Part shown: positions 33,598 to 45,109 of the stretch, piece after piece
Position numbering within the stretch: the first letter of the stretch is position 1
Layout of the letters: every line of letters begins with the position of its first letter
Source of the DNA: Okapia johnstoni
Lineage: Eukaryota > Chordata > Mammalia > Artiodactyla > Giraffidae
DNA length: 64,000 bases
Reading direction: 5' to 3'
NCBI GenBank assembly: GCA_024291935.2
Contig: CM044309.1
Coordinates: 100,589,628 to 100,653,627, forward strand
Position numbers and translations under genes: made by a program
Notes under the pieces: generated by a model
Told to the model about the DNA's origin: nothing
What the model saw: the letters and a program-made list of their open reading frames with translations, nothing else
Database searches by the model: none

Positions 33598-33934
33598 GGC
33601 TGAACTTGTGCTTGAGCAAGAAGCATTTTGCCTCAATGCAGTTGACTTGGTCTGCCCAGCATGGTGATGTACTGTGCGAGGGATGCAAGAGCCAAATTCA
33701 TTTTGAAATTACAGCTCTTTAGAGAGAATTAGGCCGTGATGTACTAGTGTCAGGCACTTGAGATATTTCCTCTTTCCATTAAATCTTTTTCTTCTTAAAT
33801 ATTTAATGTTTAGAAATTTTTATTTAAATGTATCAGACAAAAATGCAACAGCTGATATGGCAGGACTTTTTCATTGCATTATATGAGATCTTGCTACTAT
33901 TTTAAAAATTTATCTTATGAATCCAGAGAGGTCT
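33598..33934. other. Unassigned non-coding stretch
   Basis: Nothing recognised. Confidence 0.4.
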
Positions 33935-34115
33935 AGTGGACAGAGCACAAGGGTCCTCACCTCAATTTTGACATTGTCTTCTCAGCCTTGGGCAAGGCAC
34001 TCGTTTCTTGTCTGTGCTTCAGTATCAATAAAATAAGCATCATTACTGTGCCCCACCAGAATGCAATAGTATAACTAATTAGTGTTTACAATCTGGTTTG
34101 ATGAAAGGCGTTAAA
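33935..34115 (+). mobile_element. MIR SINE
   Basis: 'cagccttgggcaaggcactc' and 'gcttcagtatcaataaaata' give the MIR core. Confidence 0.65.
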
Positions 34116-34318
34116 TGCTATTGTTGTATTATTATGTAAATGAGTGTTAACTTTGACACCGGAAACGATTGGCTGTGACAGCAAAGCTTTCTGGTGAAAT
34201 CAGATCTCACATGAGGCACGAAGCACATTTCTGGCCAGTAGATTTCCTTCTTCGAAATAATTAAATATACTGTATTCAATATAAAGTCGTTGAGGCATTT
34301 CTGCATAATAAGACATAG

Positions 34319-34529
34319 TGAAAATGTTAAGTTGCTCAGTTGTGTCCAACACTTTGCAACCCTATGGACTGTAGCCCACCGGGTTCCTCTGTCCATGGGA
34401 TTTCCTGGGAAAGGATACTGGAGTGGGTTGGCATTCCCTTCTCCAGAGGATCTTCCCCACCGAAGGATCGAACCCATGTTTCCCACATTGCAGGTGGAGT
34501 CTTTAACACCTGAGTCACCAGGAAAGCAC
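34319..34529 (-). mobile_element. Bov-tA SINE
   Basis: Reverse, full length, 13-base TSD taataagacatag at 34306-34318 and 34530-34542. Confidence 0.95.
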
Positions 34530-34542
34530 TAATAAGACATAG

Positions 34543-35105
34543 AGTGAAAGTAATTATACTTTCAGACGTCTAGGGACTGACACGTAAAATAGAGTCAAGA
34601 ACAATGAAGGGGGCCATTGTTTGGACTGGCAGTACAGAGGATGGACAACAGCCCAGGAAAGTCTTTCTTGAGCGTGGACTGGTATCATCTCCCAGGCTCC
34701 TTCCAGAAAGGTGACGGAGATGAGCAGGATCATTGTCATGCCTTTCTTCAGGTCCATCCTGTCACAGCTTCATCCTTTTGCACTGAGGACTGACAACTGA
34801 GTCATGTCCAGCTGGCATATAACAAATGAAGCTCTGAATGAATGGGGTGAGATCTAAAGAACTGAAAACCACAGGTCACAAAATCCTATCTCCTTGCCTA
34901 TAAACCTGTGGCTAGAACAATTTACTCAGTTATCTCTACTCTCACTTAGAAACAAAATTAGTGAGGCAAAAAAGATGAGAAAGCACACAGGGTGATTTTT
35001 AATAACTTTTCTGAAAAGGCTTACAGTAGAGCGTTAAAGGCACATGCGTACATTTTATGAGGATTGTGGTGCATATGATTGCCAACTGAATCAAATAATT
35101 GAGAG
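34543..35105. other. Unassigned non-coding stretch
   Basis: Nothing recognised. Confidence 0.4.
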
Positions 35106-35308
35106 ACTTTAAGGATTTGAATCCACCGGCAATGCAGGAGACCCAGGTTCCATCCCTGGGCCGGGAAGATCCTCTGGAGAAAGGAATGGCAACCCACTCC
35201 AGTATTCTTGCCTGGAGAAGCCCATGGACAGAGAAGCTTGGTAGAATACATTCCATGGGGTTGCAAGAGTTGGACTCAACTGAGCAACTAAACCACCACC
35301 ACCAAGAA
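35106..35308 (+). mobile_element. Bov-tA SINE
   Basis: Head decayed ('actttaaggatttgaatcca'), body typical, ending 'ctgagcaactaaaccaccac'. Confidence 0.87.
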
Positions 35309-36023
35309 TTTGACATTTTCAGAGAGTATTTCAAGTAACATGACTGTCCAATATAGGAAATCACCAATCAAGGAAAATACGGCACTGCATAGACTTTAAA
35401 GCCACACAAGGACAGGGAAAAAGGTATAAATACACCAACAAGCCTGTGATAAATGACTGAAATTTGGGGAAAGCACAGAAGAAAGGACCCAGGTGGAAAA
35501 GAAGGATGGAGAAAGAGAGAAAGAGGGAGAAAGAGAGGCTGAGAAACTGGCTCATGTGATCATGAGGGTCTGGCAGACAGACTGGAATTTCTAACAAGAA
35601 CTGACATTGCAGTCTTGAGTCCAAAGGCAGTCTGGAGGTAGAATGCCTCCTTCTAGTCTTTACATTTAAGGAACTAATTGAATAAGATGCACCCCTGTTA
35701 TGGAGGACAAGCAGCTTTACTGAAAGTGCACTGATTTAAATGCTAATCACCTCTAAAAAATACCTTCACAGCATCTAGACTAGTGTTTGACCAAACAGGT
35801 GAGCACCACAGCCCAGCCAAGTGAACAAAACAATGAACCATCCCCAGATCAAAAGGACCCCGACAGGATTAAAATACTGGACAGTGTTTTGTGCTGCAGT
35901 CTTCAAGATCAGGCTACCTAGAGATCCTAGAGCACACAGCGATTTTTGTTTCATTTCTCTAGCATATGGATAGCACAATCATAATGCACTATATGTATAT
36001 ATTTGAGAGGGTGCCAGTGTTTT
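35309..36023. other. Unassigned non-coding, purine-rich patch
   Basis: 35466-35545 is almost pure G/A on the + strand. No gene seen. Confidence 0.4.
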
Positions 36024-36054
36024 TTTTCCCCCTTCCAGTTTTATTGAGATATAA

Positions 36055-36230
36055 TTGGCTCAGCAGTAAAGAACCCACCTCCCAATGTGGGAGATGCAGG
36101 TTTGATCCCTGGGTGGGGCAACCCACCCCAGTATTCTTGCCTGGAGAATCCCATGGAGGGGGAGTCTGATGAGCTACAGTACACGCAGTTGCAAGAGAAT
36201 CGGACACTACTGAGTGACTAAACAGCAACA
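36055..36230 (+). mobile_element. Bov-tA SINE with internal deletion
   Basis: Head starts at 'ggctcagcagtaaagaacc'. The 'gaagatcccctggagaag' linker is missing at about 36117. Confidence 0.87.
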
Positions 36231-36366
36231 GTTGACATACAGCATGGTATCTAATGTATATCATGAAATGATTGCCATAAGTTTAGTGAACATCCACCAT
36301 CTCATATAGATACAAACTTTTTTAAAAAAAGAAAAACATGTTTTTTCTTGAGATGAGAAATCCTGG

Positions 36367-36800
36367 AAAAACTGGAAAAACCATGTATGGATGTGAGAGT
36401 TGGACTGCAAAGAAAGCTGAGTAGTGAAGAATTAATGCTTTTGAACTGTGGTGTTGGAGAAAACTCTTGAGAGTCGAGAGTCTCTTGGACTGCAAGGAGA
36501 TCCAACCAGTCCATCCTCAAGGAAATCAGTCCTGAATATTCATTGGAAGGACTGATGCTGAAGCTGAAGCTCCAATAGTTTGGCCACCTGATGCTAAGAA
36601 CTGACTCATTTGAAAAGACCCTGATGCTGGGAAAGACTGAGGGCAGGAGAAGAGGGCAAGAGAGGATGAGATGGTTGGATGGTATCACTGACTCAATGGA
36701 CATGACTTTGAGCAAGCGCCAGGAGTTGGTGATGGACAGGGAGGCCTGGTGTGCTTTGGTCCATGGGGTCGCAAAGAGTCAGACACGACTGAACTGAACT
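36367..36800 (+). mobile_element. BovB LINE 3' fragment with 5' micro-inversion
   Basis: 12-base TSD gagaaatcctgg at 36355-36366 and 36801-36812. Codes only the C-terminal region and has stops. The first bases, actggaaaaacc (36371-36382), are the exact reverse complement of the BovB sequence that should lie just upstream. Confidence 0.93.
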
Positions 36801-36859
36801 GAGAAATCCTGGGATTTACTCTTTTAACCACTTTGATATATAACCTATGACTTATGGCC

Positions 36860-36958
36860 GTGTGCTTAGTTGCTCGGCCGTGTCCGACTCTTTGCGACCC
36901 CTGGACTGTAGCTCGCCAGGCTCCCAGGCAAGAATACCGGAATGGGTTGCCACTTTCC
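36860..36958 (-). mobile_element. Truncated Bov-A SINE
   Basis: 'gtgtgcttagttgctcggcc' to 'aatgggttgccactttcc'. Only the tail half is present, with a small deletion at about 36922. Confidence 0.85.
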
Positions 36959-37317
36959 AGTGTCAATTATATTAGTCATGTTGTACAGTACTTGTTTACT
37001 GTGTAACTGGAAGGTTGTATGTACCTTCATCTAATTCTCCCACCCCCTTTCTATAAGTTTGTTTTGACATATAATTGCCGTACAACACTATGCTAGTTCC
37101 TGGTGCACAGCATAGTGATTTGCTATTTCTATGCATTACAAAATGATCACTGCATAATACACTGTAACATTAAAAACTTAATTTGTTATCATAAATACAA
37201 ACTTTAGAATTTTTAAGGGGACTGAGAAGTCTTCACCTGCTGTCTAAGCATCAATTAAGAAATGAGTCAGCATATGGATGCTAAAATGATACCTTTACCG
37301 CTAAATAAGCTTCTATA

Positions 37318-37527
37318 GGGGCTTCCCTCATAGCTCAGTCGGTAAAGAATCTGCCTGCAATGGAGGAGACCCGGGTTCGATTCCTGGGTGGGGAAGATCC
37401 TCTAGAGAAGGAAATGGCAACCCACTCCAGTATTCTCACCTGGGAAATCCCATGGACAGAGGAGCCTGGCGTGCTACAGTCCATGGGATAGCAAGAGTCG
37501 GACACAATTTAGCAAATAAACCACCAC
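37318..37527 (+). mobile_element. Bov-tA SINE
   Basis: Full-length, 10-base TSD aagcttctat at 37308-37317 and 37528-37537. Confidence 0.95.
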
Positions 37528-37537
37528 AAGCTTCTAT

Positions 37538-38199
37538 CAGAGAATGCAGCAGACAGCCTCAGCCTCCTGAAGTCTTTTAGACAAATTTACCCATGCTGTC
37601 ACTGGCAGCACTTGACCTAGGCCTCCCTAGTTGGAAGTGTAGAAGCAACCCCTTTAAGACTGTTCTGTGGGAGAGCCCAGGAAATGCCTGGAAGACAGAA
37701 AAGGAGGAACTGCTTCCAAACTCCCCTAGGCATTAACAGGCCACTTTTATGTTAATGGAGTTTCTGGAGGAAGTATTTCCCCCAAATGCAAACATTTATA
37801 TAGTCCACAATCTTCAAACTTTTCCGTCTCCTCCTCCTATTCCCTTTCTTCCTTCCCTTCTCCTCCTTTCTCCCCCTTCCCGCTTCCTTTATAAATACAC
37901 TAGAAGCTTCAAAAACAGAAATGCCTAGGGCTTCCTGGTCAATCTGAAAGCCCTCAGCAGCCTGGAAGCAAGAATGGACCACGGAAGTGTGGTGTTTCCC
38001 CAGGAGTAAGTGCTAACCAGGATCAGGTGGTGAGACGTCAGAGGGAAGAGTTAATAAAATGACTGACTTGGAAGCCCAGGGAGGGATGAGAGACTAGAAA
38101 GGTCCCTGGATCTGCCTTCTCTTTGAGCTCTAAGAACACAGTTGTAGGTGTGAGTACTAAAGAGAATGGAGGGGAGGGGAGAAACCAGCTTTTCTGAGC
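37538..38199. other. Unassigned non-coding with polypyrimidine tract
   Basis: 37817-37889 is nearly all C/T. No gene seen. Confidence 0.45.
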
Positions 38200-38435
38200 A
38201 TCAGCTCAGTGTCTTGCAAGGGGCTTTTAGTCAGTCCCAGGATCATAACCCACATTACAATCCTGCAAAATCAGATTTTTCCCCTTTCATACATGAGGAA
38301 TGAGAGGCTCAGAAATAAAAAGTCATTCGCCTAAGGCTACACAGCTAGCAAGTGGCAGAGCCAATATTTAAACCCAGTTCTCTCTGGTTCCCAAACCCGT
38401 GTTTTATTTGCCCATTGTATCAGCTGCCTCCAGGG
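38200..38435 (-). mobile_element. MIR SINE, near full length
   Basis: 'caatcctgcaaaatcag', 'gctacacagctagcaagtgg', 'cagagccaatatttaaaccc'. Confidence 0.85.
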
Positions 38436-38679
38436 ACGGGAGACAACTAGAGAGTAGAAAGTTGCAGAGAAAAGAGGATTAGAGTGTTTAAGCTCCTAGA
38501 ACTGGAGTAGTTCTGAGTGAAGACCAGTACAAGGGTATGGCCTTGGGGTGGGTTGCTGAAGTGGACTGGAGGTCAAGGTCAAGTTCCTTGGAGTAGAGAA
38601 GGTCACCACGATGGCTTATGTTGAATGGGCTGTTGTAAATCAACCTAGGAGGTTTCTCCCGGATTGGTAAACAGGAAAT

Positions 38680-38895
38680 GGGACTTTCCTGGTGGCTCAG
38701 TAGTAAAGAATCCACCTGCCAATTCGGGAGAAGCCGGTTTGATCCCTGAATCACGAAGATCCCCTTGAGAAGAAAATGGCAACCCACTCCAGCATTCTTG
38801 CCTAGAGAATCCCATGGATAGAGGAGCCTGGTGGGCTGCAGTCCATGAGGTCACAAAGAGTCAGACACAACTTGGTGACTAAACAACAACAAGAA
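38680..38895 (+). mobile_element. Bov-tA SINE
   Basis: 'gggactttcctggtggctca' head to 'ggtgactaaacaacaacaag' tail. Confidence 0.9.
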
Positions 38896-39162
38896 GCACA
38901 GAATGATGTGCACAAAACTGTTACAGCTTGGTGATATGGTAGCCATGGGTAAGTGAACACTCCCGAGGTAAACATGGAATTCTGAGTTTTTATCCCTTTC
39001 ATGGTTTTTTTTGAAAAGGACTTGTTTCACTCTCACGGGACCATGGGCATCTTCATTTACTTCATGGCAGAAGAACTAGGCAGTTTTCAAGAATTATTTA
39101 AATTATTTTTCCAACCAAGACTGGGGGAGCCCTGTTTCCAAGTGTTTGTTATGTGAGATTTT

Positions 39163-40010
39163 TTTCAGCTCAGTTCAGTCACTCAGTCATGTCCGACTCT
39201 TTGGGATGCCATGGACTGCAGCACACCAGGCCTCCCTGTCCATCACCAACTCCTGGCGCTTGCTCAAACTCATGTCCCTCGAGTCGGTGATGCCATCCAA
39301 CCATCTCATCCTCTGTCATCCCCTTCTCCTCCTGCCCTCAATCTTTCCCAGCATCAAGGTCTTTTCAAATGAGTCAATTCATAGCATCAGGTGGCCAAAC
39401 TATTGGAGCTTCAGCTTCAGCATCAGTCCTTCCAATGAATATTCAGGACTGATTTCCTTGAGGATGGACTGGTTGGATCTCCTTGCAGTCCAAGGGACTC
39501 TCAAGAGTCTTCTCCAACACCACAGCTCAAAAGCATCAATTCTTCAGCACTCAGCTTTCTTTATGATCCAACTCAGCATCCATACATGACTACTGGAAAA
39601 ACCATAGCTTTGACTAGACAGACCTTTGTGGGCAAAGTAATGTCTCTACTTTTTAATATGCTTTCTAGGTTGGTCATAGCTTTTCTTCTGAGGAGCAAGC
39701 ATCTTTTAATTTCATGGCAGCAGTCACCATCTGCAATGATTTGGGAGCCCAAGAAAATAAAGTCTCTCACTGTTTCCATTGTTTCCCCATCTATTTGCCG
39801 TGAAGTGATGGGACCATATGCCATGATCTTAGTTTTCTGAATGTTGAGTTTTAAGACAGCTTTTTCACTTTCGTCTTTCACTTTCATCAAGAGGCTCTTT
39901 AGTTCTTTGCTTTCTGCCATAAGGGTGGTGTCATCTGCATATCTGAGGTTATTCATATCTCTCCTGGCAATCTTGATTCCAGCTTGTGCTTTTTTAAAGG
40001 ATGGTATACT
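39163..40010 (-). mobile_element. BovB LINE, 5'-truncated
   Basis: Reverse copy from just upstream of the RT catalytic box, which still reads YADD (about 39945), through the C-terminal region to the 3' tail ('cagctcagttcagtcactca'). It has a stop near 39570, where the frame breaks, and a one-codon loss after YADD. The best-preserved YADD region after the 13.08-kb copy. Confidence 0.93.
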
Positions 40011-40187
40011 AATGAAGATAACTCCTCTTTTAATAGATCGAAACTGAGAGCTTAATCCTTTGCTACTCAAGTAACAGAGTAGTCAGTAGTTATGGTTACG
40101 GTGTTAAGTGTGTGATTTTAGGCTCTCATGTTAAAAATAATCCATTGTCCCAGGATCTTCAATTGCTTTTGATAAGATGTAAGTGTA

Positions 40188-40331
40188 ACTTCTCTGGTAG
40201 TTCAGACGGTAAAGAATGTGCCTGCAATGCAGGAGACTGGGTTTGATCCCTGGGTTGGGAGGATCCCCTGGAGAAGGGATGACAACCCACTCCAGTATTC
40301 TTGCCTGGGAAATCTGAACCACCAGGGAAGT
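40188..40331 (+). mobile_element. Fold-back Bov-tA SINE
   Basis: Forward Bov-tA head and half body, stopping at 'ttgcctgggaaat'. It is followed at once by the reverse complement of its own head: 40314-40331 pairs with 40188-40205 at 16 of 18 bases. The 3' tail is missing. Confidence 0.85.
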
Positions 40332-40336
40332 CCCAG

Positions 40337-41040
40337 AATGCTTGATCTTTATATTCCCTTAGCACAGATATCAACAATTAACTTTCTTGGTCTTTCAAAT
40401 AAACCAGCAATGACCTGGAGTTTACCATCAGGACAGTCAGATGTAAAAAAACAAAAAATAAAAACAAAAAACTTTCGATCATTAATTAGATGGTTTTCTT
40501 TTAAAATTAGTCTCTGTAAAAGGGACAGTGTGGGCCCTGGTCAAAATCTATCGAACACATGATAAAATGCTGTGCCTGATGTATGTAATAGATCCAGATT
40601 TCTGAAGTTAGAACTACCAAAAATGCATAAAGGCACCTTTCACCCGTTAAGGAACATAAATAGTAACTAAATAACTGAATATTTGCAGGTACATCATGTA
40701 ACCTTTTAACATAGATCTGCAAATAGCTATACATTTTTCAGCAGGTACAAGGGTACCAGATAACCAGAAAATAAAGCCTAATTGAGTTTATATTTTCTAA
40801 GAGAAGCTTTGCTAAAAACAAAAGGATTGTTTTTAAGCTATTTTTAAGATATTGCTTGATCAGCTACCTTTCTATATAAATAGGGCAATATAAGTGACAA
40901 TGTCGTTCAGGATGCTTTGAGAGGCAAATAATAAAAGACTCAAAAATGATTCAATACACTTCTAAGTAAGAAAAATGTATCATCACTTAAGGACAGAGGT
41001 TGGGTTGTTCCACGGTTCGAAAATTCAGCAGCTCACTAAC
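40337..41040. other. Unassigned AT-rich stretch
   Basis: The frame at 40507-40734 on the minus strand has no recognisable motif. Nothing else seen. Confidence 0.4.
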
Positions 41041-41050
41041 AAAAGCTTTG

Positions 41051-41206
41051 GGACTTCCCTGGTGGTCCAGTGCCTAAGACTCCTGGCTCCCAAATCTCGG
41101 GACCCAGGTTCGATCCCTGATCAGGGAACTAGATCCCACATGCAGCATCTAAAGATCCCTTGTGCTGCAACTAAGACCTGATGCAATAAAAAATAAAATA
41201 GAAATA
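41051..41206 (+). mobile_element. CHR-type SINE
   Basis: Full-length CHR, 10-base TSD aaaagctttg at 41041-41050 and 41207-41216. Confidence 0.94.
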
Positions 41207-41234
41207 AAAAGCTTTGCTTTTTTTCAGTTCTGCC

Positions 41235-41590
41235 ACCTCAGATCAGCTCTCCTCATCGTCACAAGATGGCTGCCACAGATCCTAGTATCACATGTAGAGT
41301 GACTACATGGAATGGGAAAAAAGGGCTGTTTCTCCCCCATGCAACTCTTTGTCAGCAGGAGCATATAACAGTCCCCTACAAAACTTATCATATCTCACTG
41401 TTCAGAATTGCCTTGTCCACCAGTGTCTGAACTATCAAGTGGATAGAATCACTCTGCTCGGCTTAAACCAGTTAAGATTGGCCCTTTATGGTCCCTTGAT
41501 TCACATGGCCACCAGATATAGGAATAAAATTGGAGTTTTGTTAGCAAGAAATAAAGAAAATGGTCGAAAGGTAACCTGTTAATAGTGACT
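41235..41590 (+). mobile_element. Ancient mammalian repeat, family unassigned
   Basis: 'gtcacaagatggctgccaca' and 'ggcttaaaccagttaagatt'. Same type as 22500 and 45110. The open frame at 41307-41582 sits wholly inside it. Confidence 0.45.
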
Positions 41591-41821
41591 ACTGCAGTGA
41601 CTAAAGTATTTTTAAAGCATTGTTGCCATGTCTTTGATAACCTGTTTCAAGTTTATTTAAAGTCTTTCAGACTTTATATGACTAGTTTTCCTTAAGGATT
41701 TCAGAAACTTGGTGCTAATAATATATGAGTATTGATTTTTTTTTTTTTAAGAATGTAAAATACCAGGACAACACATAAATGGCTTTCCTAGGGCTTTCTT
41801 TAATTACTCATCACTTCAGAA

Positions 41822-42250
41822 TTTTTTTTAATCACAATTTTTTTCCAGCTTTATTGAGGTATAATTGACAGATAAAATTGTCACATATTTAAAGTGTGAT
41901 TAACGTGAAAATTTGATATTTTGATGCACATATATGTTATGAAAGAATCTCCACTGTCAAGTTAATTAACACATCTGTCACGTCACATATTTGCCTGTTT
42001 TTAACTTTTTATTTTGGTGAGAATGTTTTTCTCTCTTAACAGATTTCAGTTGTACAATACAGTGTTATCAACTATATCATCATGTTGTAAATTAGATTCT
42101 CAGACCTTATTAGACTTTAGAGCTGAAAATTTGTCCTCTTTTACCAACCTGGCACTTGACAACCACTTTTCTACTCTTTGTTTCTATGAGTTTGACTTTT
42201 TTAGATTCCACATATAAATAATGTGTGTGTGTGTGTGCGCGTACCATGCA
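41822..42250 (-). mobile_element. L1M 3' end
   Basis: 'tttattgaggtataattgac', 'tcaagttaattaacacatct', 'ttgtacaatacagtgttatc', ending in a short TG microsatellite (42220-42242). Confidence 0.82.
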
Positions 42251-42384
42251 GTATTTGTTTTAAAATCATCTTCTGTTGTCTTGGCTACAGCCTAGCTACA
42301 TTTCCAAAGCAGTGTCTCCAGCTCAGACTCTATTCTGCTGTCAGTTCTGACTCAGGATACCTCCAGGGAGACGTCTTGTAAACA

Positions 42385-42485
42385 CTAAAGATTAGATATT
42401 GAGAACTGGGCTCCCTGAGGACAGGGACCTCGTTCACTGCTCTGTCTCCTGCAAGATATTAGTAGGTGCTTCACAAATTGTTGCT
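42385..42485 (+). mobile_element. L2 LINE 3' end, split by CHR SINE
   Basis: 'gggctccctgaggacaggga' and 'ttagtaggtgcttcacaaat' are the L2 terminus. It resumes as 'attgttgaatgggtgg' after the SINE. Confidence 0.75.
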
Positions 42486-42838
42486 TTGTTTTTTTTTCAA
42501 TAATTTTTGTTTGTTTGTTTTGGCTGTGTTGGGTCTTCATTCCTGCGTGGTCTTTTCTCTAGTTGCAGGGAGTGGGGCCACTCTCTAGTTGCGGTGTGCA
42601 GACTTCTCATTGTGGTGGCTTCTTGTTGCAGAGCACAGGTCCTAGGCCCCCGGGCTTCAGTAGTTGTGGTGCATGGGCTCAGTAGTTGTGGTTCCCAGCC
42701 TCTAGAGCACAGGCTCAGTAGGTGTGGTGCACAGGCTTAGGTGCTCAGTGGTACGTGGGATCTTCCCAGACCAGGGATCAAACCCGTGTCCCCCGCACTG
42801 GCAGGCAGACTCTCACCACTGAGCCACCAGGGAAGCCC
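42486..42838 (-). mobile_element. CHR-type SINE, long form
   Basis: Reverse long CHR inserted in the L2 terminus. The flanking cacaaatt at about 42471 and 42839 fits a TSD. Confidence 0.9.
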
Positions 42839-42883
42839 ACAAATTATTGTTGAATGGGTGGTTGGAGAAATGGTGGAAACAGC

Positions 42884-42925
42884 GAGCTCATCACTGTTCT
42901 TAAAGAGCTCATCACTGTTCTTCTT
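42884..42925 (+). repeat. 21-bp tandem duplication
   Basis: 'gagctcatcactgttctt' occurs at 42884 and again at 42905, identical over 18 bases. Confidence 0.9.
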
Positions 42926-42964
42926 AAACCAGGACAACTTTATTTTAAAGGACAAGGGCTGCAG

Positions 42965-43335
42965 GATCACATATCCAAGTTCGAAGCCTGGCTCCACGGC
43001 TCACACCTTTGCCCCCTTTGTGCCAGTTATTTCTTTCAAGCTTCAGTTTCTATAAAATGTAGAAGGTAGAAAAACCTCATAGAGGTTTTGTGAGGGTTAA
43101 GCAAAATCGTCCTTGAAAAGTGCTTAACACAATGCCTGGTATGGGACTTCCCTGGTGGTTCAGTGGCTAAGATTCTGTGCTCCCAAAGCAGGGGGTCCGG
43201 GTTCAATCCCTGGTCAGGGAGCTAGATCCCACACGCAACAGCTAAGAATTTGTGTGCCGCAACTAAGATCTGACCTAGCCTAATAAATACATAATATATT
43301 TTTAATGCCTGGTATATAGGACTACTTTCAGTGCT
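42965..43335 (+). mobile_element. MIR SINE, split by CHR SINE
   Basis: 'cagtttctataaaatgtaga', 'tttgtgagggttaagc', 'aatgcctggtat' before the SINE and the same motif after it. Confidence 0.8.
43143..43303 (+). mobile_element. CHR-type SINE in MIR
   Basis: 12-base TSD aatgcctggtat at 43131-43142 and 43304-43315. Full-length CHR. Confidence 0.94.
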
Positions 43336-44040
43336 AACTGTTATAAACCCTTCGCTCTTCACAATGTCCTCATGTGGCCAATTGGCTGGCCTAGGATGCA
43401 AGACTCAAACGCTGAGCCCTGATGATCTGTTCCAATCCTCTCCCATCTCTAATCCCACAGCAAGGGTTCTAGTCAGAGCCTTTAATTATGACATAGCCTC
43501 CTATAGATGTGCCTCCTTTCCAAGCTTTCCTGTCCGCGTCTATCCTCACATGCTTGGGCTTAGGTGAGGGGAGCCTTGGACAGTGTGTTTACTGGTTCTG
43601 CTGATGGTTTGCAGTTAGATAGAGGCCCCAACTGCGTTGAGTATATAACACACTCCCTTGCCCCACTCCTTACATGCTTCAGAGGAAGACAATCCTAGCC
43701 CACCTTTCAAGTTTTTAAGTCCTGATGAATTTAAAACAGAGTTATTTCCCACTAATCAGTGATTAGTTTGCCGTTTGACACGTGACTCTGTTCTGGCTAA
43801 TGAGATGAGAGGGCAGGAAGAGCCGGAGTTGAACATTCTGAGAAGGCTTTCATTTGACCTCCTAAAAGGACACTGGAAAAGACAGAATCTCTGGATTTGA
43901 TGTTTCCTGGGTGTGATGCCTGGAATATCTGCATCATTCTGTGACAGAAACAAGATGGACAGACTGAAGAACCAGGGCTGGTGATGATACAACTGAGACA
44001 CTGAATTCACTCACCTCAAAGTTAACCTACCTCTGAACTT
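43336..44040. other. Diverged sequence, possibly old repeat
   Basis: 43340-43560 is weakly L2-like. 43740-44040 ('ttgacacgtgactctgttct', 'ggctaatgagatgagag') resembles an ancient interspersed repeat I cannot name. Confidence 0.35.
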
Positions 44041-44230
44041 GTGTGCTTCCTTGCTCAGTTGTGTCCAATTATTTGCGACCCCATGGACTGTAGCCTGCCA
44101 GGCTCCTCTGTCCATGGATTCTCTAGACAAGAACACTAGAGTGAGTAGCCATGCCCTTCTCCAGGGGATCTTTCCTGACCCAGGGATTGAACCTGGGTCT
44201 CATGCATTGCAGGATTCTTTACTCTCTGAA
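44041..44230 (-). mobile_element. Bov-tA SINE
   Basis: Reverse; the head end is degraded after 'ggattctttactctctga'. Confidence 0.87.
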
Positions 44231-44439
44231 ACCCAGATTCCATCCCAGGTCTGGCTCTGAAGCCTGGATTCTTTCCACTTTATTGCACTAACTTTCAGAA
44301 TTTGAAACTGTGAAAAACAAGAGCTAGAAACGTCTGAGTCCTGTCAGGAACCAGCCAATGGCCATTGTTCTAAACCACTCAACTGTCTACTCTAGCATAT
44401 TCTTCATACATTTAACAGTAGATTTAGCCACTGCATAGG

Positions 44440-45015
44440 TTGTGTTGTTCAGTCACTAAGTTGTGTCTGACTCTTTGTGACCTCATGAACTGCAGCCCGC
44501 CAGGCTTCTCTGTCCTTCACTATCTTCCAGAGTTTGCTCAAACTCATGAGTCGATGATGCCATCCAACCATGCCATCCAACCATCCCCTCTGTCGTCCCC
44601 TTCTCCTGCCTTCAGTCTTTCCCAGTATCCTCAGGATCTTTTCCAGTGAGTCAGTTCTTCTTATCAGGTGGCCAAAGTATTGGAGCTTCAGCTTCAGCAC
44701 CAGTTCTTCCAATGAATATTCAGGATTCATTTCCTTTAGGGTTGCCTTGTTTGATCTTCTCACTGTCCAAAGGATTCTCAAGAGTCTTCTCCAGCACCAC
44801 AGTTCGAAAGCATCAATTCTTTGGCATTCAACCTTCTCAGTGGTCCAATTCTTACATTCATACATAACTACTGGAAAAACCATAGCTTTGACTATGTGGA
44901 CCTTTGTCAGCAAAGTGATGTCTCTGCTTTTTTACTACGCTGTCTAGGTTTGTTACAGCTTTTCTTCCATGGAACAAGTGTCTTTTAATTTGATGGCTGT
45001 GGTCACCATAGACAT
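44440..45015 (-). mobile_element. BovB LINE 3' fragment
   Basis: Reverse C-terminal region (post-RT) and tail 'gttgttcagtcactaagttg'. An 11-base repeat 'atgccatccaacc' near 44560 is duplicated within it. No catalytic motifs remain. Confidence 0.9.
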
Positions 45016-45109
45016 GCAGTGAGTACAAGGTAACGCTTAAGTATATTTTGTATTTTCTTCTGTAATTGTCCTTATCTTTGCATATGAATCATAAGTTTTC
45101 TGAGGACAG

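Larger units (their letters stand above)
36025..37190 (-). mobile_element. L1M 3' end hit by three insertions
   Basis: Pieces at 36025-36054 ('agttttattgagatataatt'), 36231-36366, 36801-36859 and 36959-37190 ('gttttgacatataattgccg') form one decayed reverse L1M 3' region. They are separated by a Bov-tA, a BovB and a SINE tail. Confidence 0.7.

Noticed and set aside
41307..41582. 91-codon open frame
   Set aside because: Falls entirely in an ancient repeat, with no splice sites or motif.
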